A DNA stretch of 64,000 bases. Origin: Beijerinckia mobilis. Lineage in GTDB: Bacteria; Pseudomonadota; Alphaproteobacteria; Rhizobiales; Beijerinckiaceae. The position numbers and the translations under genes are program-made. Every line of letters starts with the position of its first letter. Positions within the stretch are counted from its first letter, which is position 1. The stretch covers positions 124,001 to 188,000 of the forward strand of contig NZ_JQJH01000004.1 in NCBI RefSeq assembly GCF_000745425.1, written 5' to 3'. The notes beneath the pieces were generated by a model. That model ran no database searches, was not told the DNA's origin, and saw only the letters and a list, made by a program, of their open reading frames with translations. Shown piece after piece: positions 17,471-26,860 of the stretch.

Positions 17471-18229
17471 TTATTGTGTCGTCTCGCTGACGGAAAACAA
17501 GGGTGCGAGGCCCTCGGCGATGGCCTGCGTGGCCGGTGCTCGAAGATGCAGGCCATCGAGCTGGATTGGTGCTGCAACATCTGCCATCAGGCGCCGTGTA
17601 TCGATGAAAAGAGCGCCGCTCTGTTCAGCAGCGCGGCGCGCTATGGAGCGATAAGGCTCGATTGCTGCTTCCGCCGCCGCGATGCCCGCTGCCGGGGGGC
17701 TGAGGACGATGACAATTGCGCCTGCTTGCTGATGGCGGCGGATGATGCTGGACAAGACGGCCTGATAATCAGCGAGGGGTATGGCTGTCCGCCAGCCCCT
17801 TGGATTGGCGTCATTAGTGCCATACATCAACAAAACCACATCGCCTGAGGGCTTGTCCGCCCATCGCCGCAGGCCATCCTGCGCTCTGTCGCCTGGATAG
17901 CCCCGGTTCTCCGCTTCGATGTCATGGCCAAGCAGGCGGGCGAGCGTCTCGGGGTAGGGCGTTTCCACCCTCTGCGAGCGGGCCCCGTTGATCGGCGGCA
18001 GTCCCTCGCCGAGACGGCGGGAACCATAGGTCAGGCTGTCACCCTCACAAATGAGATGGGCGCCGGGCCGCAGGGAGATTGTTCTCATGATATCGGGCAG
18101 AAACGGGGTCCGCGAGACGGAAGCGACCCCGTCCCAGCGCAAGGCTGGCAGATACCAGCTGGCGTAGAATGCTAGCACACCTGCTATTGTCCCGATTGCG
18201 AGGGGTGGCAGGATTCCGGCTATTCTCAT
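17471..18229 (-). CDS. SGNH/GDSL hydrolase, membrane anchored
   Basis: 252-residue serine esterase-like protein. An N-terminal helix (ILPPLAIGTIAGVLAFYASWYL, about 5-26) anchors it in the membrane or is a signal. The SGNH blocks are complete: ICEGDSLTYG (nucleophile Ser), RGYPGD (Gly), MYGTNDANP (Asn) and LDGLHL (Asp/His). Such proteins work as carbohydrate acetylesterases or acetyltransferases in the periplasm. Its start overlaps the stop of the upstream SGNH gene by four bases (18226-18229), so the two are coupled. Confidence 0.85.
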   Translation of the reverse strand: MRIAGILPPLAIGTIAGVLAFYASWYLPALRWDGVASVSRTPFLPDIMRTISLRPGAHLICEGDSLTYGSRRLGEGLPPINGARSQRVETPYPETLARLLGHDIEAENRGYPGDRAQDGLRRWADKPSGDVVLLMYGTNDANPRGWRTAIPLADYQAVLSSIIRRHQQAGAIVIVLSPPAAGIAAAEAAIEPYRSIARRAAEQSGALFIDTRRLMADVAAPIQLDGLHLRAPATQAIAEGLAPLFSVSETTQ

Positions 18230-19692
18230 GACAACATCCAGACTTTGCGCGGATCGGCGATCTTGCGGAGGATAGGGGCGCCGATCTTGATCGTGCCATG
18301 GCCAGGCGCCGTGCTGAGGAAGCGGATCTGGATCGGTCGTATGCTGTAGCGCAGACTGGAGATTGCGAGGCCCGGCTTGATCATGAGCTTCGTCGAAAGC
18401 ACGCCCTGGGTGCCTTTTGTGTCGGTGAAACCCGATTTATCGTTGCTGGCATAGGCCAGGGTCGAGCCGGCAAAGAGCTCGTTATTGAAAGAAAGGGTCC
18501 CCTGTCCCCTCGGGTCTGCCGTCCGCCAGCCAGCCCAGCCATCGAGCTCGAAAGGAAGATGGCATTCGAGCCAATCACCATCAACCACGCCCAGCTGGTT
18601 CAGCGTAAGATCGCGCATGGTCAGACGGATCTCGTGAAGGGGCGTTCCATCATTTTCCGCCGTCACGGTCAGGACCTGCCATTCTCCTCCCCTATCGCTT
18701 GGCTGTTTCGTCGCCACGGCTGTGGAGGCACCTGTATGCATGGCGATCCGCAGGCCATTGGCAACTTTGCCAGTAATGCGGCCATCGTCGCCTGTTATGT
18801 CGTTCGCACCGGGAAAACCCGCATGAGGAAAACGATTGTCGATCGTCGAAGGATGGGAGGAAGGATAAGGACTGACCATCGCGCGCAGAATGGGCAGCAG
18901 TGTCTCGGCACGCTTGCGCGCGAGAATGGGGGCAGGATGAATGCCATCCGGGCCAAAAAGCTCCCGATCGGCTGTTTGCGTGCCATCGATCGCCGTCGTG
19001 TCGCAAACCTGTATCCCAGGACGACCGGCCTGCGCTTTGATCCAGTCATTCACCTGGTTCAGGATGATGAAGCGGGATTTGGGTGAGGCTGTATCTGTTT
19101 GTGGCCAATCGAAGCGGAAGGCCACGGTCTGTATGACCACGAAAACCCCGGCTTCCGTCAACCGGTTGATCTGTGTGTCTAGGGCGGCAATGACCGCGGC
19201 GGCGTTCCTGTTCGTGCCATAGGAGCCGCCGACCCCTGACGTGATGTCATTTGTGCCAATGTCGAGATAGATGATCTGCGGGTATCGGGCGAGGACATAA
19301 GGGGTGCGCTCGAGCGTTCCGAGCGCATGGGGCGTCGACATCAGATGTCCGCCGCCGATGCCTTGATGCGCGCCACTGAGCGCATTGGTGCCGGTGAACC
19401 CCGGATTATCCGGCGTCGCGAAAATATCGAGGTTGAAACGTTGGTCGAGCATCGCGACCTGGTTCAGCACGCCCCGCGCGTTCCTTTCCTCACCCATCAT
19501 GCCCGGCATAATTGCATTCGCGCCGAACTGAATGAAACTATGGCCGAAACCGACCACTTTCGCACCCGGCTGGAGAGGCAGCCGCGGCAGCGGTTTCGTC
19601 TCTTGAGCCAGAAGGTTTGCCACAGGTGCGCCGGCGAGAATCGCGCTTGACGCCCCTCCCAGCAGCGCTGTGCGCCGTGTCGGTCTATTCAT
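18226..19692 (-). CDS. Exported SGNH hydrolase-type esterase, two-domain
   Basis: 488 residues. A twin-arginine-like leader (NRPTRRTALLGGASSAILAG) predicts export. Residues about 45-270 form an SGNH fold: VVGFGHSFIQFG (nucleophile region, GHS instead of GDS), YLDIGTNDITSG and FGPDGIHPAPI with the catalytic Asp-His. A C-terminal region of about 200 residues (TGDDGRITGKVANGL... to the end) looks like a beta-sandwich, perhaps carbohydrate-binding. It is the first gene of the minus-strand SGNH-SGNH-acyltransferase set. Substrate unknown; surface polysaccharide is the natural guess. Confidence 0.8.
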   Translation of the reverse strand: MNRPTRRTALLGGASSAILAGAPVANLLAQETKPLPRLPLQPGAKVVGFGHSFIQFGANAIMPGMMGEERNARGVLNQVAMLDQRFNLDIFATPDNPGFTGTNALSGAHQGIGGGHLMSTPHALGTLERTPYVLARYPQIIYLDIGTNDITSGVGGSYGTNRNAAAVIAALDTQINRLTEAGVFVVIQTVAFRFDWPQTDTASPKSRFIILNQVNDWIKAQAGRPGIQVCDTTAIDGTQTADRELFGPDGIHPAPILARKRAETLLPILRAMVSPYPSSHPSTIDNRFPHAGFPGANDITGDDGRITGKVANGLRIAMHTGASTAVATKQPSDRGGEWQVLTVTAENDGTPLHEIRLTMRDLTLNQLGVVDGDWLECHLPFELDGWAGWRTADPRGQGTLSFNNELFAGSTLAYASNDKSGFTDTKGTQGVLSTKLMIKPGLAISSLRYSIRPIQIRFLSTAPGHGTIKIGAPILRKIADPRKVWMLS

Positions 19693-19779
19693 GCGGGCTT
19701 CACTCTCTTCCCCAGTGAAAAAACGGTATCCCCATTTTTACAGGACGCACCATGAGAATTAATGACTATGGCGATTGTT

Positions 19780-20164
19780 CGTCAATGTGAAGGACAAGCT
19801 TGTACCGCCTCAACCTCGCGTGAACCGTTTGGCCGCACCGCGCTCGAAGCCCATGCCGGCGGCGCTGCCTTGCTCTCCTCGGGCACCGGCGGCTTGCGCG
19901 AGAGATCAGTGGCGATTGCGCCGGCTATATCGAAGAAGTGTCAGGCCCAGCCATCACAGCCATGCTGGGAAAGCTCGCCGCCAATGAAGGCTGCGCAGGG
20001 AACCGGCGGAAGCCGCCGGCAAGCGCGTCCGCCGCCCTTTTTCCTTGTCAGACTTCGTAGACGAAACCGGCACACGCGTTCCATCCGTCGCCGGCACGCT
20101 TGACTCATTCTATGATGAGGTTACGCAGGCTTGGCGTATGCGGAGTAAAAACAACTATCATTGA
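19780..20164 (+). pseudogene. Family 4 glycosyltransferase C-terminal remnant with two frameshifts
   Basis: Three plus-strand frames read in sequence give the C-terminal end of a GT4 enzyme. Frame one: REPFGRTALEAHAGGAALLSS and GTGGLRE (19819-19903). After a shift at about 19903: ISGDCAGYIEEVSGPAITAM and LGKLAANEG (from 19905). After a second shift near 19990: EPAEAAGKRVRRPFSLSDFV, then LDSFYDEVTQAW to a stop at 20162-20164. EPFGRTALEA is the donor-binding motif of the family. The N-terminal domain is missing. It lies next to the SGNH/acyltransferase genes, so a polysaccharide locus has been eroding here. Confidence 0.7.
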
Positions 20165-20275
20165 TCCTGATTTGTCGGGATTTATGAGGTCCTCCGAGCG
20201 GCAATTGCGGGGAGCCAAGTCACGAGAGCCAAGTCACGGCATGCCAAGTCTCAAGGAATCATGCTCAACGATTCC
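20161..20275. repeat. Extragenic repeat, degenerate family 1 copy G, reverse orientation
   Basis: The order TTGATCC...GGGATTTATGAGG...GGAGCCAAGTCACGAG...GCCAAGTCTCAAGGAATC...ATGCTCA matches, module by module, the complement of copy B at 6364-6480. A short tandem (GAGCCAAGTCAC, about 20212 and 20226) is internal. It separates the GT4 remnant from the phosphatase gene. Together with the pseudogene it fills the gap 19693-20352. Confidence 0.4.
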
Positions 20276-20352
20276 GAGCGACGCGCATACAGACAAAAAC
20301 CTTCACTCGCGATCCATTCCATCCGTTCAGGGAGCTGTGCAACCAAACAATC

Positions 20353-20805
20353 CTACACGCTGCCCATGGGACGGTAATCGAGAAGGTCCTCGATCCTTTT
20401 GAGGAGCCCGTCGCGCACCTGCCTATAGGCATCGAGAATATGATCGCGCGAGCCTTCCGTTGCGGTCGGGTCGATCGTCGGCCAATAGACGACATCCACG
20501 GCGAAGTGACGGGTGAATTCCAGCGCCTTGTGATGCGCTTCCGGCGAGAGCGTCACGATCAGGTCGAAATTGGAATCTTCCAGATCCTCGAATGTATGCG
20601 GCTTGTGCTTGCTCATGTCGATGCCGAGTTCGTCCATGACTGCTATGGCGAAGGCATCTTTCTCACCGCGCCTTGTGCCCGCCGAGGCGAAATAGACGCG
20701 TTTACCAAAATAATGCTTGCCGAGGGCCTCCGCCATTGGTGACCGCACCGCGTTCTGACTGCACGCAAACAGAATGGAATGGGGAAGGCGCCTAATCGTG
20801 CTCAC
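20353..20805 (-). CDS. Low-molecular-weight protein-tyrosine phosphatase family protein
   Basis: 150-residue cytosolic phosphatase fold. The P-loop is ILFACSQNAVRSPMAE, with Cys15 and Arg21 in the CX5R pattern. The usual general-acid loop appears as TIDPTATEG, which is altered relative to the DPY of classical enzymes. It may act as a phosphatase or an arsenate-reductase relative. In many Rhizobiales this gene follows hisD and UPF0262, and that order is kept here, 102 bases downstream of UPF0262. infA and maf, which often come next, are not present. Confidence 0.82.
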   Translation of the reverse strand: MSTIRRLPHSILFACSQNAVRSPMAEALGKHYFGKRVYFASAGTRRGEKDAFAIAVMDELGIDMSKHKPHTFEDLEDSNFDLIVTLSPEAHHKALEFTRHFAVDVVYWPTIDPTATEGSRDHILDAYRQVRDGLLKRIEDLLDYRPMGSV

Positions 20806-20907
20806 GTCCTCAATCGAATCCCCATTGACGTCCCGCGGTGCGTGCCGGCTGGCTTGCGGGTTGTGACAGTCCGTGCCTGAGCCGTGCCCTGTTTCTGTGG
20901 TGGAACG

Positions 20908-21396
20908 TCAGCCTTTCCAATGCAGCGCCGTGACCAGCGTGAAGAGACGCCGCGCCGTGTCGAGATCGCAGGTGATCTTGCCCGAGAGCCGCTCCATGAG
21001 CAGGGTGGCGGCCTCGTTGTGCAGGCCGCGCCGGCCCATGTCGATCGCCTCGATCTGTGCCGGATTGGCGGTGCGTATGGCCTGATAATAACTTTCGCAG
21101 ACGAGAAAATAATCCCGCAGGAGCCCACGGAAGGGCGTCAGCGAAAGGATATGCGTAGCGACCTGCGCACCGCGCTCATCGGTGATATCGAGCGCCAGCT
21201 TGGCGTCGTGCAGGGCGATGCGCAGATGATATGGGCCATCGTCGCGTCCCGGTAGCGCGAACAGATTTTCGTCCAGAAGGTCATAAATGGCGACCTGGCG
21301 TTCGTGTTCCTGATCGGGCGTGCCGGGCCCGATAGAGGTTTCGTCGAGCGTCACCGAAACGAGCCGATCACGCGCTGATTTATCGCTTGTGTTCAT
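20908..21396 (-). CDS. UPF0262 family protein
   Basis: 162-residue conserved protein of unknown function, found next to hisD across Rhizobiales. Family wording is clear: [53 protein letters not shown] and [13 protein letters not shown], ending [13 protein letters not shown]. The ATG at 21394-21396 overlaps the hisD stop by four bases (ATGA), so translation is coupled. The longer frame from 21543 only reads antisense-like sequence over hisD. Confidence 0.88.
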   Translation of the reverse strand: MNTSDKSARDRLVSVTLDETSIGPGTPDQEHERQVAIYDLLDENLFALPGRDDGPYHLRIALHDAKLALDITDERGAQVATHILSLTPFRGLLRDYFLVCESYYQAIRTANPAQIEAIDMGRRGLHNEAATLLMERLSGKITCDLDTARRLFTLVTALHWKG

Positions 21397-22727
21397 GATG
21401 GCCTTGTTGTGTCGGCAGGTGCCTGCGCGGCGGTATCGCGCGCAAGACGGATCGCAACGGATCGGGCATGGGCGGAAAGACCTTCGGCCTCGCCAAGGGC
21501 GACGGCGGCGGGGCCGAGGCTTTCGAGGCTCGCCGGCGTGCATTTCAGGATCGAGGTGCGTTTCATGAAATCGAGAACGCCCAGACCTGAGGAAAAGCGG
21601 GCGGACCGGGCGGTTGGCAGCACATGGTTGGAGCCGCCCACATAATCGCCGATGGCCTCCGGCGTATGGGCACCGAGGAAGATCGCCCCGGCATTGCGGA
21701 TCTTGTCACCAAGGGCATCCGGCTGCGTGCACATGATTTCGAGATGTTCCGGTGCCAGCCGGTCGGCGAGCGCCACTGAATCCTCGAGTTTTTCGAGAAG
21801 AAGGATGGCGCCGAAATTCTGCCAGCTCGCCGAGGCGATATTGGCGCGTGGGAGGATCGCGAGCTGGCGGGCGACGGCCGCTTCGACCTCATCGGCAAGG
21901 GCCGGATCATCGGTCATCAGGATCGATTGCGCGGCGGAATCATGCTCGGCCTGGGCGAGCAGGTCGGCGGCGATCCATTCGGGATTGGCGGTCTTGTCGG
22001 CAATGATCAGCACTTCCGAGGGGCCAGCGATCATGTCGATGCCTACCGCGCCGAAGACGCGGCGCTTGGCGGCGGCGACATAGGCGTTGCCGGGACCGAC
22101 GATCTTCGCCACTGGCGCGATGCTCTGCGTGCCATAGGCCAAAGCCGCCACTGCCTGGGCGCCGCCGATGCGATAGATTTCATCGACGCCGGCAAGATGC
22201 GCCGCGGCGAGGACGAGCGGATTGAGCGAACCGTCCGGTGTCGGTACCACCATGACGAGGCGCGGCACGCCCGCCACCTTGGCGGGCACCGCATTCATGA
22301 GCACCGAGGAAGGATAAGAGGCGGTGCCACCCGGCACATAAAGACCGGCAGCCTCGACCGGCCGCCAGCGCCAGCCGAGTTCGACACCGAGGGAATCGGT
22401 GAAATCCTCATCGCGTGGCTTCTGGCGTTCGTGAAAATCGACGATGCGTTTATGAGCGAGTTCGAGAGCGGCGAGGACATCGGCGGAACATTGGGAAAGC
22501 GCGGCTTCAATGTCCTGGGCCGCGATGCGTGGGCCCTGCGCGCCGAAGGCGACGCGGTCGAATTTGAGCGAATAATCGGCAAGCGCCGCATCACCTCGCG
22601 CCCGCACATCGGCGATAATCGTCTCGACCGCGTGATCGACATCCGCAGCGGCCTCGCGTTTCATGGCCAGAAGGGCCTCGAAGGAGGGGCTGAAATCGGA
22701 TTTACGCGTATCGAGCCGGAGCGGCAT
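21393..22727 (-). CDS. hisD: Histidinol dehydrogenase
   Basis: 444-residue Zn2+ enzyme that oxidises L-histidinol to L-histidine with two NAD+, the last step of histidine synthesis. Visible motifs: [49 protein letters not shown] (with the Zn-binding Gln/His), and [20 protein letters not shown]. Length is standard. The ATG follows GGAGAAAAGAAATT. It heads an operon with UPF0262 and probably the phosphatase. No other his gene is in the window. Confidence 0.95.
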   Translation of the reverse strand: MPLRLDTRKSDFSPSFEALLAMKREAAADVDHAVETIIADVRARGDAALADYSLKFDRVAFGAQGPRIAAQDIEAALSQCSADVLAALELAHKRIVDFHERQKPRDEDFTDSLGVELGWRWRPVEAAGLYVPGGTASYPSSVLMNAVPAKVAGVPRLVMVVPTPDGSLNPLVLAAAHLAGVDEIYRIGGAQAVAALAYGTQSIAPVAKIVGPGNAYVAAAKRRVFGAVGIDMIAGPSEVLIIADKTANPEWIAADLLAQAEHDSAAQSILMTDDPALADEVEAAVARQLAILPRANIASASWQNFGAILLLEKLEDSVALADRLAPEHLEIMCTQPDALGDKIRNAGAIFLGAHTPEAIGDYVGGSNHVLPTARSARFSSGLGVLDFMKRTSILKCTPASLESLGPAAVALGEAEGLSAHARSVAIRLARDTAAQAPADTTRPS

Positions 22728-23009
22728 AATTTCTTTTCTCCAGAGGGGCAGTCAGTTGGTCTTTGCGATGCGTTGGTCTTTTAGGGGCTATGTCTGGCTA
22801 AGCCGCGAAACCGGGCCTGACGGGAGGATGGGCAACGGCGGAGCCTTGGAAGAGAGTTAATCGCCCCTGAGCGCGGCGGCAAGCAGCGCCAAGCCGGCGC
22901 ATGGTCCGCCTTGCGTCGCGCCCTCCTATCATGTTTCAGTCCTCTCCGTCTGCCCTTCCTTCCGTGCTTTGATGGTGTCTCTCTTTCGCCATAACTTTGT
23001 GAGGTCTGG

Positions 23010-23492
23010 ATGATCGAAACCGAAGCCGATGGGACCCGTCGCTATCTGAAGAATGGACAATTGCACCGGGAGGATGGACCAGCCATCGAATCGCCGGACG
23101 GCAGCACGGAATGGTTCTTCGAAGGCAAGCGGCATCGCCTGGATGGACCGGCGGTCGAGGATGCCAGCGGACTCAAGGAGTGGTTCCGCGACGGGGAATT
23201 GCATCGGATCGATGGGCCGGCCGTGATCGACCCCGATGGCGATCTCGAATGGTATCAGAACGGCCAGCGCCATCGCGAGGGCGGTCCGGCGATCGAATAT
23301 TCGGATGGTTCCAAATTTTGGCTGAGGCACGGACTGTTGCATCGGGAGGATGGGCCAGCGGTCGAACGGGCCAGTGGTGAAAACGAGTTCTGGCTGAACG
23401 ATCGGCAATTGCTGTTCGAAGAATGGCTCGAGGCGCTCAACCTGGACGATGACGCAAGGCGTATCTTGTTGGACCGGCTTGATGCAAACTAG
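23010..23492 (+). CDS. Five-repeat HREDGPA protein, unknown function
   Basis: 160 residues made almost wholly of five tandem 23-residue units from residue 12 to 126. Each has the pattern aromatic-x-x-(N/E/D)-G-x-x-HR-x-(D/G)-GPA-(I/V)-x-x-x-(D/S)G, for example the unit beginning WFFEGKRHRLDGPAV. A half unit and an acidic helix (LLFEEWLEALNLDDDARRIL) close the chain. The pattern recalls MORN-like beta-hairpin repeats but is a distinct motif seen in scattered bacterial, phage and giant-virus proteins. No signal peptide or membrane segment. It is the first gene after the divergent hisD operon. Confidence 0.75.
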   Translation: MIETEADGTRRYLKNGQLHREDGPAIESPDGSTEWFFEGKRHRLDGPAVEDASGLKEWFRDGELHRIDGPAVIDPDGDLEWYQNGQRHREGGPAIEYSDGSKFWLRHGLLHREDGPAVERASGENEFWLNDRQLLFEEWLEALNLDDDARRILLDRLDAN

Positions 23493-23640
23493 AATCAAAT
23501 CTCTTTTCGATGGAAAACGAGTCGTTGCGTGACCGTGAGCCATCGAAATCGTCTCGAATGTTTTGCAATAGCGCGTGGCGGTAGCAAGCCTTCATGGAAA
23601 GGGGGAAGCGGTGATTTTTTCGGGAAAGTGGGAAGCAACC

Positions 23641-23982
23641 ATGGGCGGCGTGGGTTCCGTCGCAACCAGCCTTTTGCTGGCCGTCTCGCTTGCGGCCTGC
23701 AACCAGACGACGGCGGCCAATGCGCCGCAAGTGGCTGCGGCTGCTGCTCCCTCCGTGCCGCAACGTCCTGATTTGCCACCGGATGCCTCCTGCACAAAGG
23801 CTTTTGACCGTTATCAGAATGTCCTGAAGGCGGATGTCACGACCGGCAATGTCGAGCAGAAAGTCTTCGACCAGATTCAGACCGAATTGGCCAAGGCGGG
23901 AGCTGCTTGCGCGGCGGGTCGCGATGGCGAGGCCATGGCGTTGATCCGCTCTTCGCAGGCCAAGCACGGCTATCACGTCTGA
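23641..23982 (+). CDS. Small putative lipoprotein
   Basis: 113 residues from the ATG at 23641, which is preceded by GGGAAGC. Residues 1-20 form a lipoprotein signal with lipobox SLAAC (Cys20 or so), then an alanine-rich linker and a helical domain with two cysteines (ASCTKAFDRYQ and GAACAAGRDG). No family name is offered. It converges on the NUDIX gene, two bases apart. Upstream in-frame codons back to 23575 lack a ribosome site and would spoil the signal. Confidence 0.7.
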   Translation: MGGVGSVATSLLLAVSLAACNQTTAANAPQVAAAAAPSVPQRPDLPPDASCTKAFDRYQNVLKADVTTGNVEQKVFDQIQTELAKAGAACAAGRDGEAMALIRSSQAKHGYHV

Positions 23983-23984
23983 TC

Positions 23985-24719
23985 TTATCTCATCCCCTTC
24001 AGGGCGTGGCGGATATAGGTCAGCATGAATTGCGGCATCCGCTCTTCATCGAAATCGTTGGGAGAGAAGACCGGAACGAGAGCGCTTAGTTCCGGCAGGC
24101 TTTCCGTGGCGGCAAAATCGGCGAAGCGTTCCTGCAAGGCTTTGGCCGTCAGCGGGCTTCTCACCCGTTTCATACAGGCGAGCCGCGGCAGATCGAAAAC
24201 CAGCGTCCAGCCGGGCTCGATCATGACGTCGCTTGGCGTCAGGCCGGTTTCTTCCTCGAGTTCGCGCCGCACGCTGCCTTCGAGATCAATCATGCCGTCC
24301 ATGAGATCGCTGGGATCCGGCGTGCCGGCCGGAAAATAAATTCGGCCGGCGCTTGCGGTATGGCTGTTCATCTGGCCGAGCATGAAAGCGCCGTCGGCGG
24401 AAACCAGCGCCGCCATGGCGAAGCAATTATAGACCGGCGCGCCGGGGAAGCCGAAATCACGCCACGCTTGAAAAGCCTTGTAATCGACCTCGAAACCATG
24501 GCCGGAAAGGAGCCGGTGGCTATCGTCGCGCCCCAAGGCGTAATCCTGCATGAGCAGGACGCGGCCATTAAAAAGATGTGGGTTTTCCGCCGTCAGCTTT
24601 GCCCAGTGCCGGTCGATGCGCTCGGCCTCCTTATGGGCGAAATCCCAGTTTTCTTCGACATGCGTATAGGAAATGTCGTCGACCGTTTCGATGGCGGCCG
24701 GGGGCAATGAAGAAACCAT
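23985..24719 (-). CDS. NUDIX hydrolase
   Basis: 244-residue protein from the ATG at 24719, which follows AAAGGATTCCC; the open frame continues upstream to 24989 without support. The Nudix box is present in the C-terminal half as GMIDLEGSVRRELEEETGLTP, matching GX5EX7REUXEEXGU with one extra spacing residue before the first Glu. It is preceded by IYFPAGTPDPSDL, where the normal box Gly-Glu would be. Expected to hydrolyse a nucleoside diphosphate linked to another group; the substrate is not predictable. The N-terminal 90 residues (ENWDFAHKEAERI...) are a family extension. Confidence 0.82.
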   Translation of the reverse strand: MVSSLPPAAIETVDDISYTHVEENWDFAHKEAERIDRHWAKLTAENPHLFNGRVLLMQDYALGRDDSHRLLSGHGFEVDYKAFQAWRDFGFPGAPVYNCFAMAALVSADGAFMLGQMNSHTASAGRIYFPAGTPDPSDLMDGMIDLEGSVRRELEEETGLTPSDVMIEPGWTLVFDLPRLACMKRVRSPLTAKALQERFADFAATESLPELSALVPVFSPNDFDEERMPQFMLTYIRHALKGMR

Positions 24720-25015
24720 GGGAATCCTTTGAGCGGGGCTTAAGAGATGGGCTGTCGTTGACAGGGGAGGGGGTTTACCGTCAAAAACAGGCACTTCGGT
24801 CTTGCTTTGGTCTTTCCTGGCACGGCTGCGCCCGGACCATTGTCGGGGCATTTTCCGGATCGACTCCTTTCCTGCTTCAAGGTCCTTGAAAATACTCTCA
24901 ATTTTATAAACGCCCCGTCCGTCACCTCCGGCGAGACTGCGGGACCAGGCCACAGTCGCGATCCCCAGGGGTTTCGAACGCGCGGGCACATCGGCTGAAA
25001 CGAGCTTAAACGATA

Positions 25016-26860
25016 ATGGCGCCTCCTCTTCTGCTTTTGCAAAACATCATGCTGACGCTTGGCGGCAAGCCTTTGCTGGAATCGGCCGAGCTCTCGGTTT
25101 CGGCGGGGGCCCGTGTCTGCCTTGTCGGTCGCAACGGATCCGGCAAATCGACGCTGTTGAAAATCGCCGCCGGTCTCATCGAGCAGGATGGCGGCACGCG
25201 CTTCATGCAGCCGGATGCGACGATCCGCTATTTGCCGCAGGAACCTGATTTTACCGGTTTCGCGACGGCGCTCGCCTATGTCGAGGAAGGATTGGGGCCG
25301 CTCGATGATCCCTATCGCGCCCGCGCGCTGTTGAACGATCTCGGCCTTACCGGCGAGGAAGATCCGCGTACCCTTTCCGGCGGCGAGGCGCGGCGTGTGG
25401 CGCTTGCCCGCGTGCTCGCGCCGGAGCCCGATATTCTGCTCCTCGACGAGCCGACCAACCATCTCGACCTGCCGACGATTGAATGGCTGGAAGGCGAGTT
25501 GAAGGGCCTGCGCTCGGCGCTGGTGCTCATCAGCCATGACCGGCGCTTCCTGCAAAATCTTTCCCGTCAGACCGTCTGGCTCGACCGCGGCCGCACGCGC
25601 AGCCTGAATCAGGGTTTTGCCGGATTCGAGGCCTGGCGCGATCAGGTGCTGGAGGAAGAAGAACAGCAACAGCACAAGATGGACCGCAAGATCGCGGCCG
25701 AGGAAGACTGGCTGCGTTATGGCGTCACGGCAAGGCGCAAGCGCAACCAGCGGCGTCTTGCCGCGCTCAACACCATGCGTAGCGAGAGGCGCCAGCGGCA
25801 GTCGCGCTCGGGTGAGGTCCAGCTCGTTGCGACCGAGGGCAAGGTCTCCGGTAAGCTGGTCATCGAGGCGGATGCGATCTCCAAGGCCTATGGCGATCGC
25901 GATATTGTGAAAAATCTCTCTTTGCGGGTGCTGCGAGGCGACAGGCTCGGCATTGTCGGCGGCAATGGCGCGGGCAAGACCACTCTTGTGAAGCTTTTGA
26001 CCGGCGCGCTCGCCCCCGACAGCGGTACGGTCAGGCTCGGCGCGAGCCTGCAGATGGCGACGCTGGATCAAAGCCGCTCAAGCCTTGATCCGCAGGTGTC
26101 GCTCAAGGATGCGCTCACCGGTGGCGGCAGCGATTTTGTTGAAGTCAATGGCGAGCGCAAACATGTCATCGGCTACATGAAGGATTTCCTGTTCGGACCG
26201 GAACAGGCGCGCACGCCCATCGGTCAATTGTCCGGCGGCGAGCGCGGGCGGCTGATGCTGGCGCGGGCGCTCTCACAACCCTCGAACCTGCTTGTGCTCG
26301 ACGAGCCGACCAATGATCTCGATCTGGAAACGCTCGATCTCTTGCAGGAGATGCTCAACGATTATCAGGGCACAATTCTGCTTGTCAGCCATGATCGCGA
26401 TTTTCTCGACCGTGTGACGACATCGGTGCTGATGGCGGAGGGTCAGGGCCGCTGGATCGAATATGCGGGCGGTTATACGGATATGCTGGCTCAACGCGGC
26501 TTCGGTGTCGAGCAGCGTCAGAATGCGGCGAAATCCGCCGGCAAGGCGGGAGATAAGGGTGGGGATAAAGGCGTCAAGGCGGAAACGGAGCGCCCGGCCT
26601 CGGCGAATGAAAAAGCCGGCAAACGGCGCCTGAGCTTCAAGGAGAAACACGCGCTCGAAACCCTGCCCAAGAAGATCGAGGAACTGCGCTCGGTCAAGGA
26701 CAAGCTGCAGAAAATGCTTGACGATCAGGATCTCTACCAGCGCGAGCCGGAAAAATTCGCCAAGGCGAGCGAGGCCTTCGCCAAGGCCGATGCCGCGCTT
26801 TCCTCCGCGGAGGAAGAATGGCTCGAACTTGAGATTCTGCGCGAGGAAATCGGCGGCTGA
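25016..26860 (+). CDS. ABC-F family ATPase (Uup-like)
   Basis: 614-residue cytosolic protein with two ABC ATPase domains and no membrane segments, the ABC-F pattern of ribosome-associated translation factors. Domain 1: Walker A GRNGSGKST (about 41-49), signature LSGGEARRVALAR, Walker B ILLLDEPTNHLDL. Domain 2: GGNGAGKTT, LSGGERGRLMLAR, LLVLDEPTNDLDL. The linker between them (about 235-280) is charged, and the C-terminal 70 residues form the coiled-coil (SFKEKHALETLPKKIEEL...) typical of Uup. It diverges from the NUDIX gene across about 300 bases with nothing else recognisable. Confidence 0.92.
   Translation: MAPPLLLLQNIMLTLGGKPLLESAELSVSAGARVCLVGRNGSGKSTLLKIAAGLIEQDGGTRFMQPDATIRYLPQEPDFTGFATALAYVEEGLGPLDDPYRARALLNDLGLTGEEDPRTLSGGEARRVALARVLAPEPDILLLDEPTNHLDLPTIEWLEGELKGLRSALVLISHDRRFLQNLSRQTVWLDRGRTRSLNQGFAGFEAWRDQVLEEEEQQQHKMDRKIAAEEDWLRYGVTARRKRNQRRLAALNTMRSERRQRQSRSGEVQLVATEGKVSGKLVIEADAISKAYGDRDIVKNLSLRVLRGDRLGIVGGNGAGKTTLVKLLTGALAPDSGTVRLGASLQMATLDQSRSSLDPQVSLKDALTGGGSDFVEVNGERKHVIGYMKDFLFGPEQARTPIGQLSGGERGRLMLARALSQPSNLLVLDEPTNDLDLETLDLLQEMLNDYQGTILLVSHDRDFLDRVTTSVLMAEGQGRWIEYAGGYTDMLAQRGFGVEQRQNAAKSAGKAGDKGGDKGVKAETERPASANEKAGKRRLSFKEKHALETLPKKIEELRSVKDKLQKMLDDQDLYQREPEKFAKASEAFAKADAALSSAEEEWLELEILREEIGG

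Noticed and set aside
24740-26071. 443-residue minus-strand ORF over the ABC-F gene
   Set aside because: Antisense to clear Walker motifs on the plus strand; composition rich in Arg and His as expected for a shadow frame.
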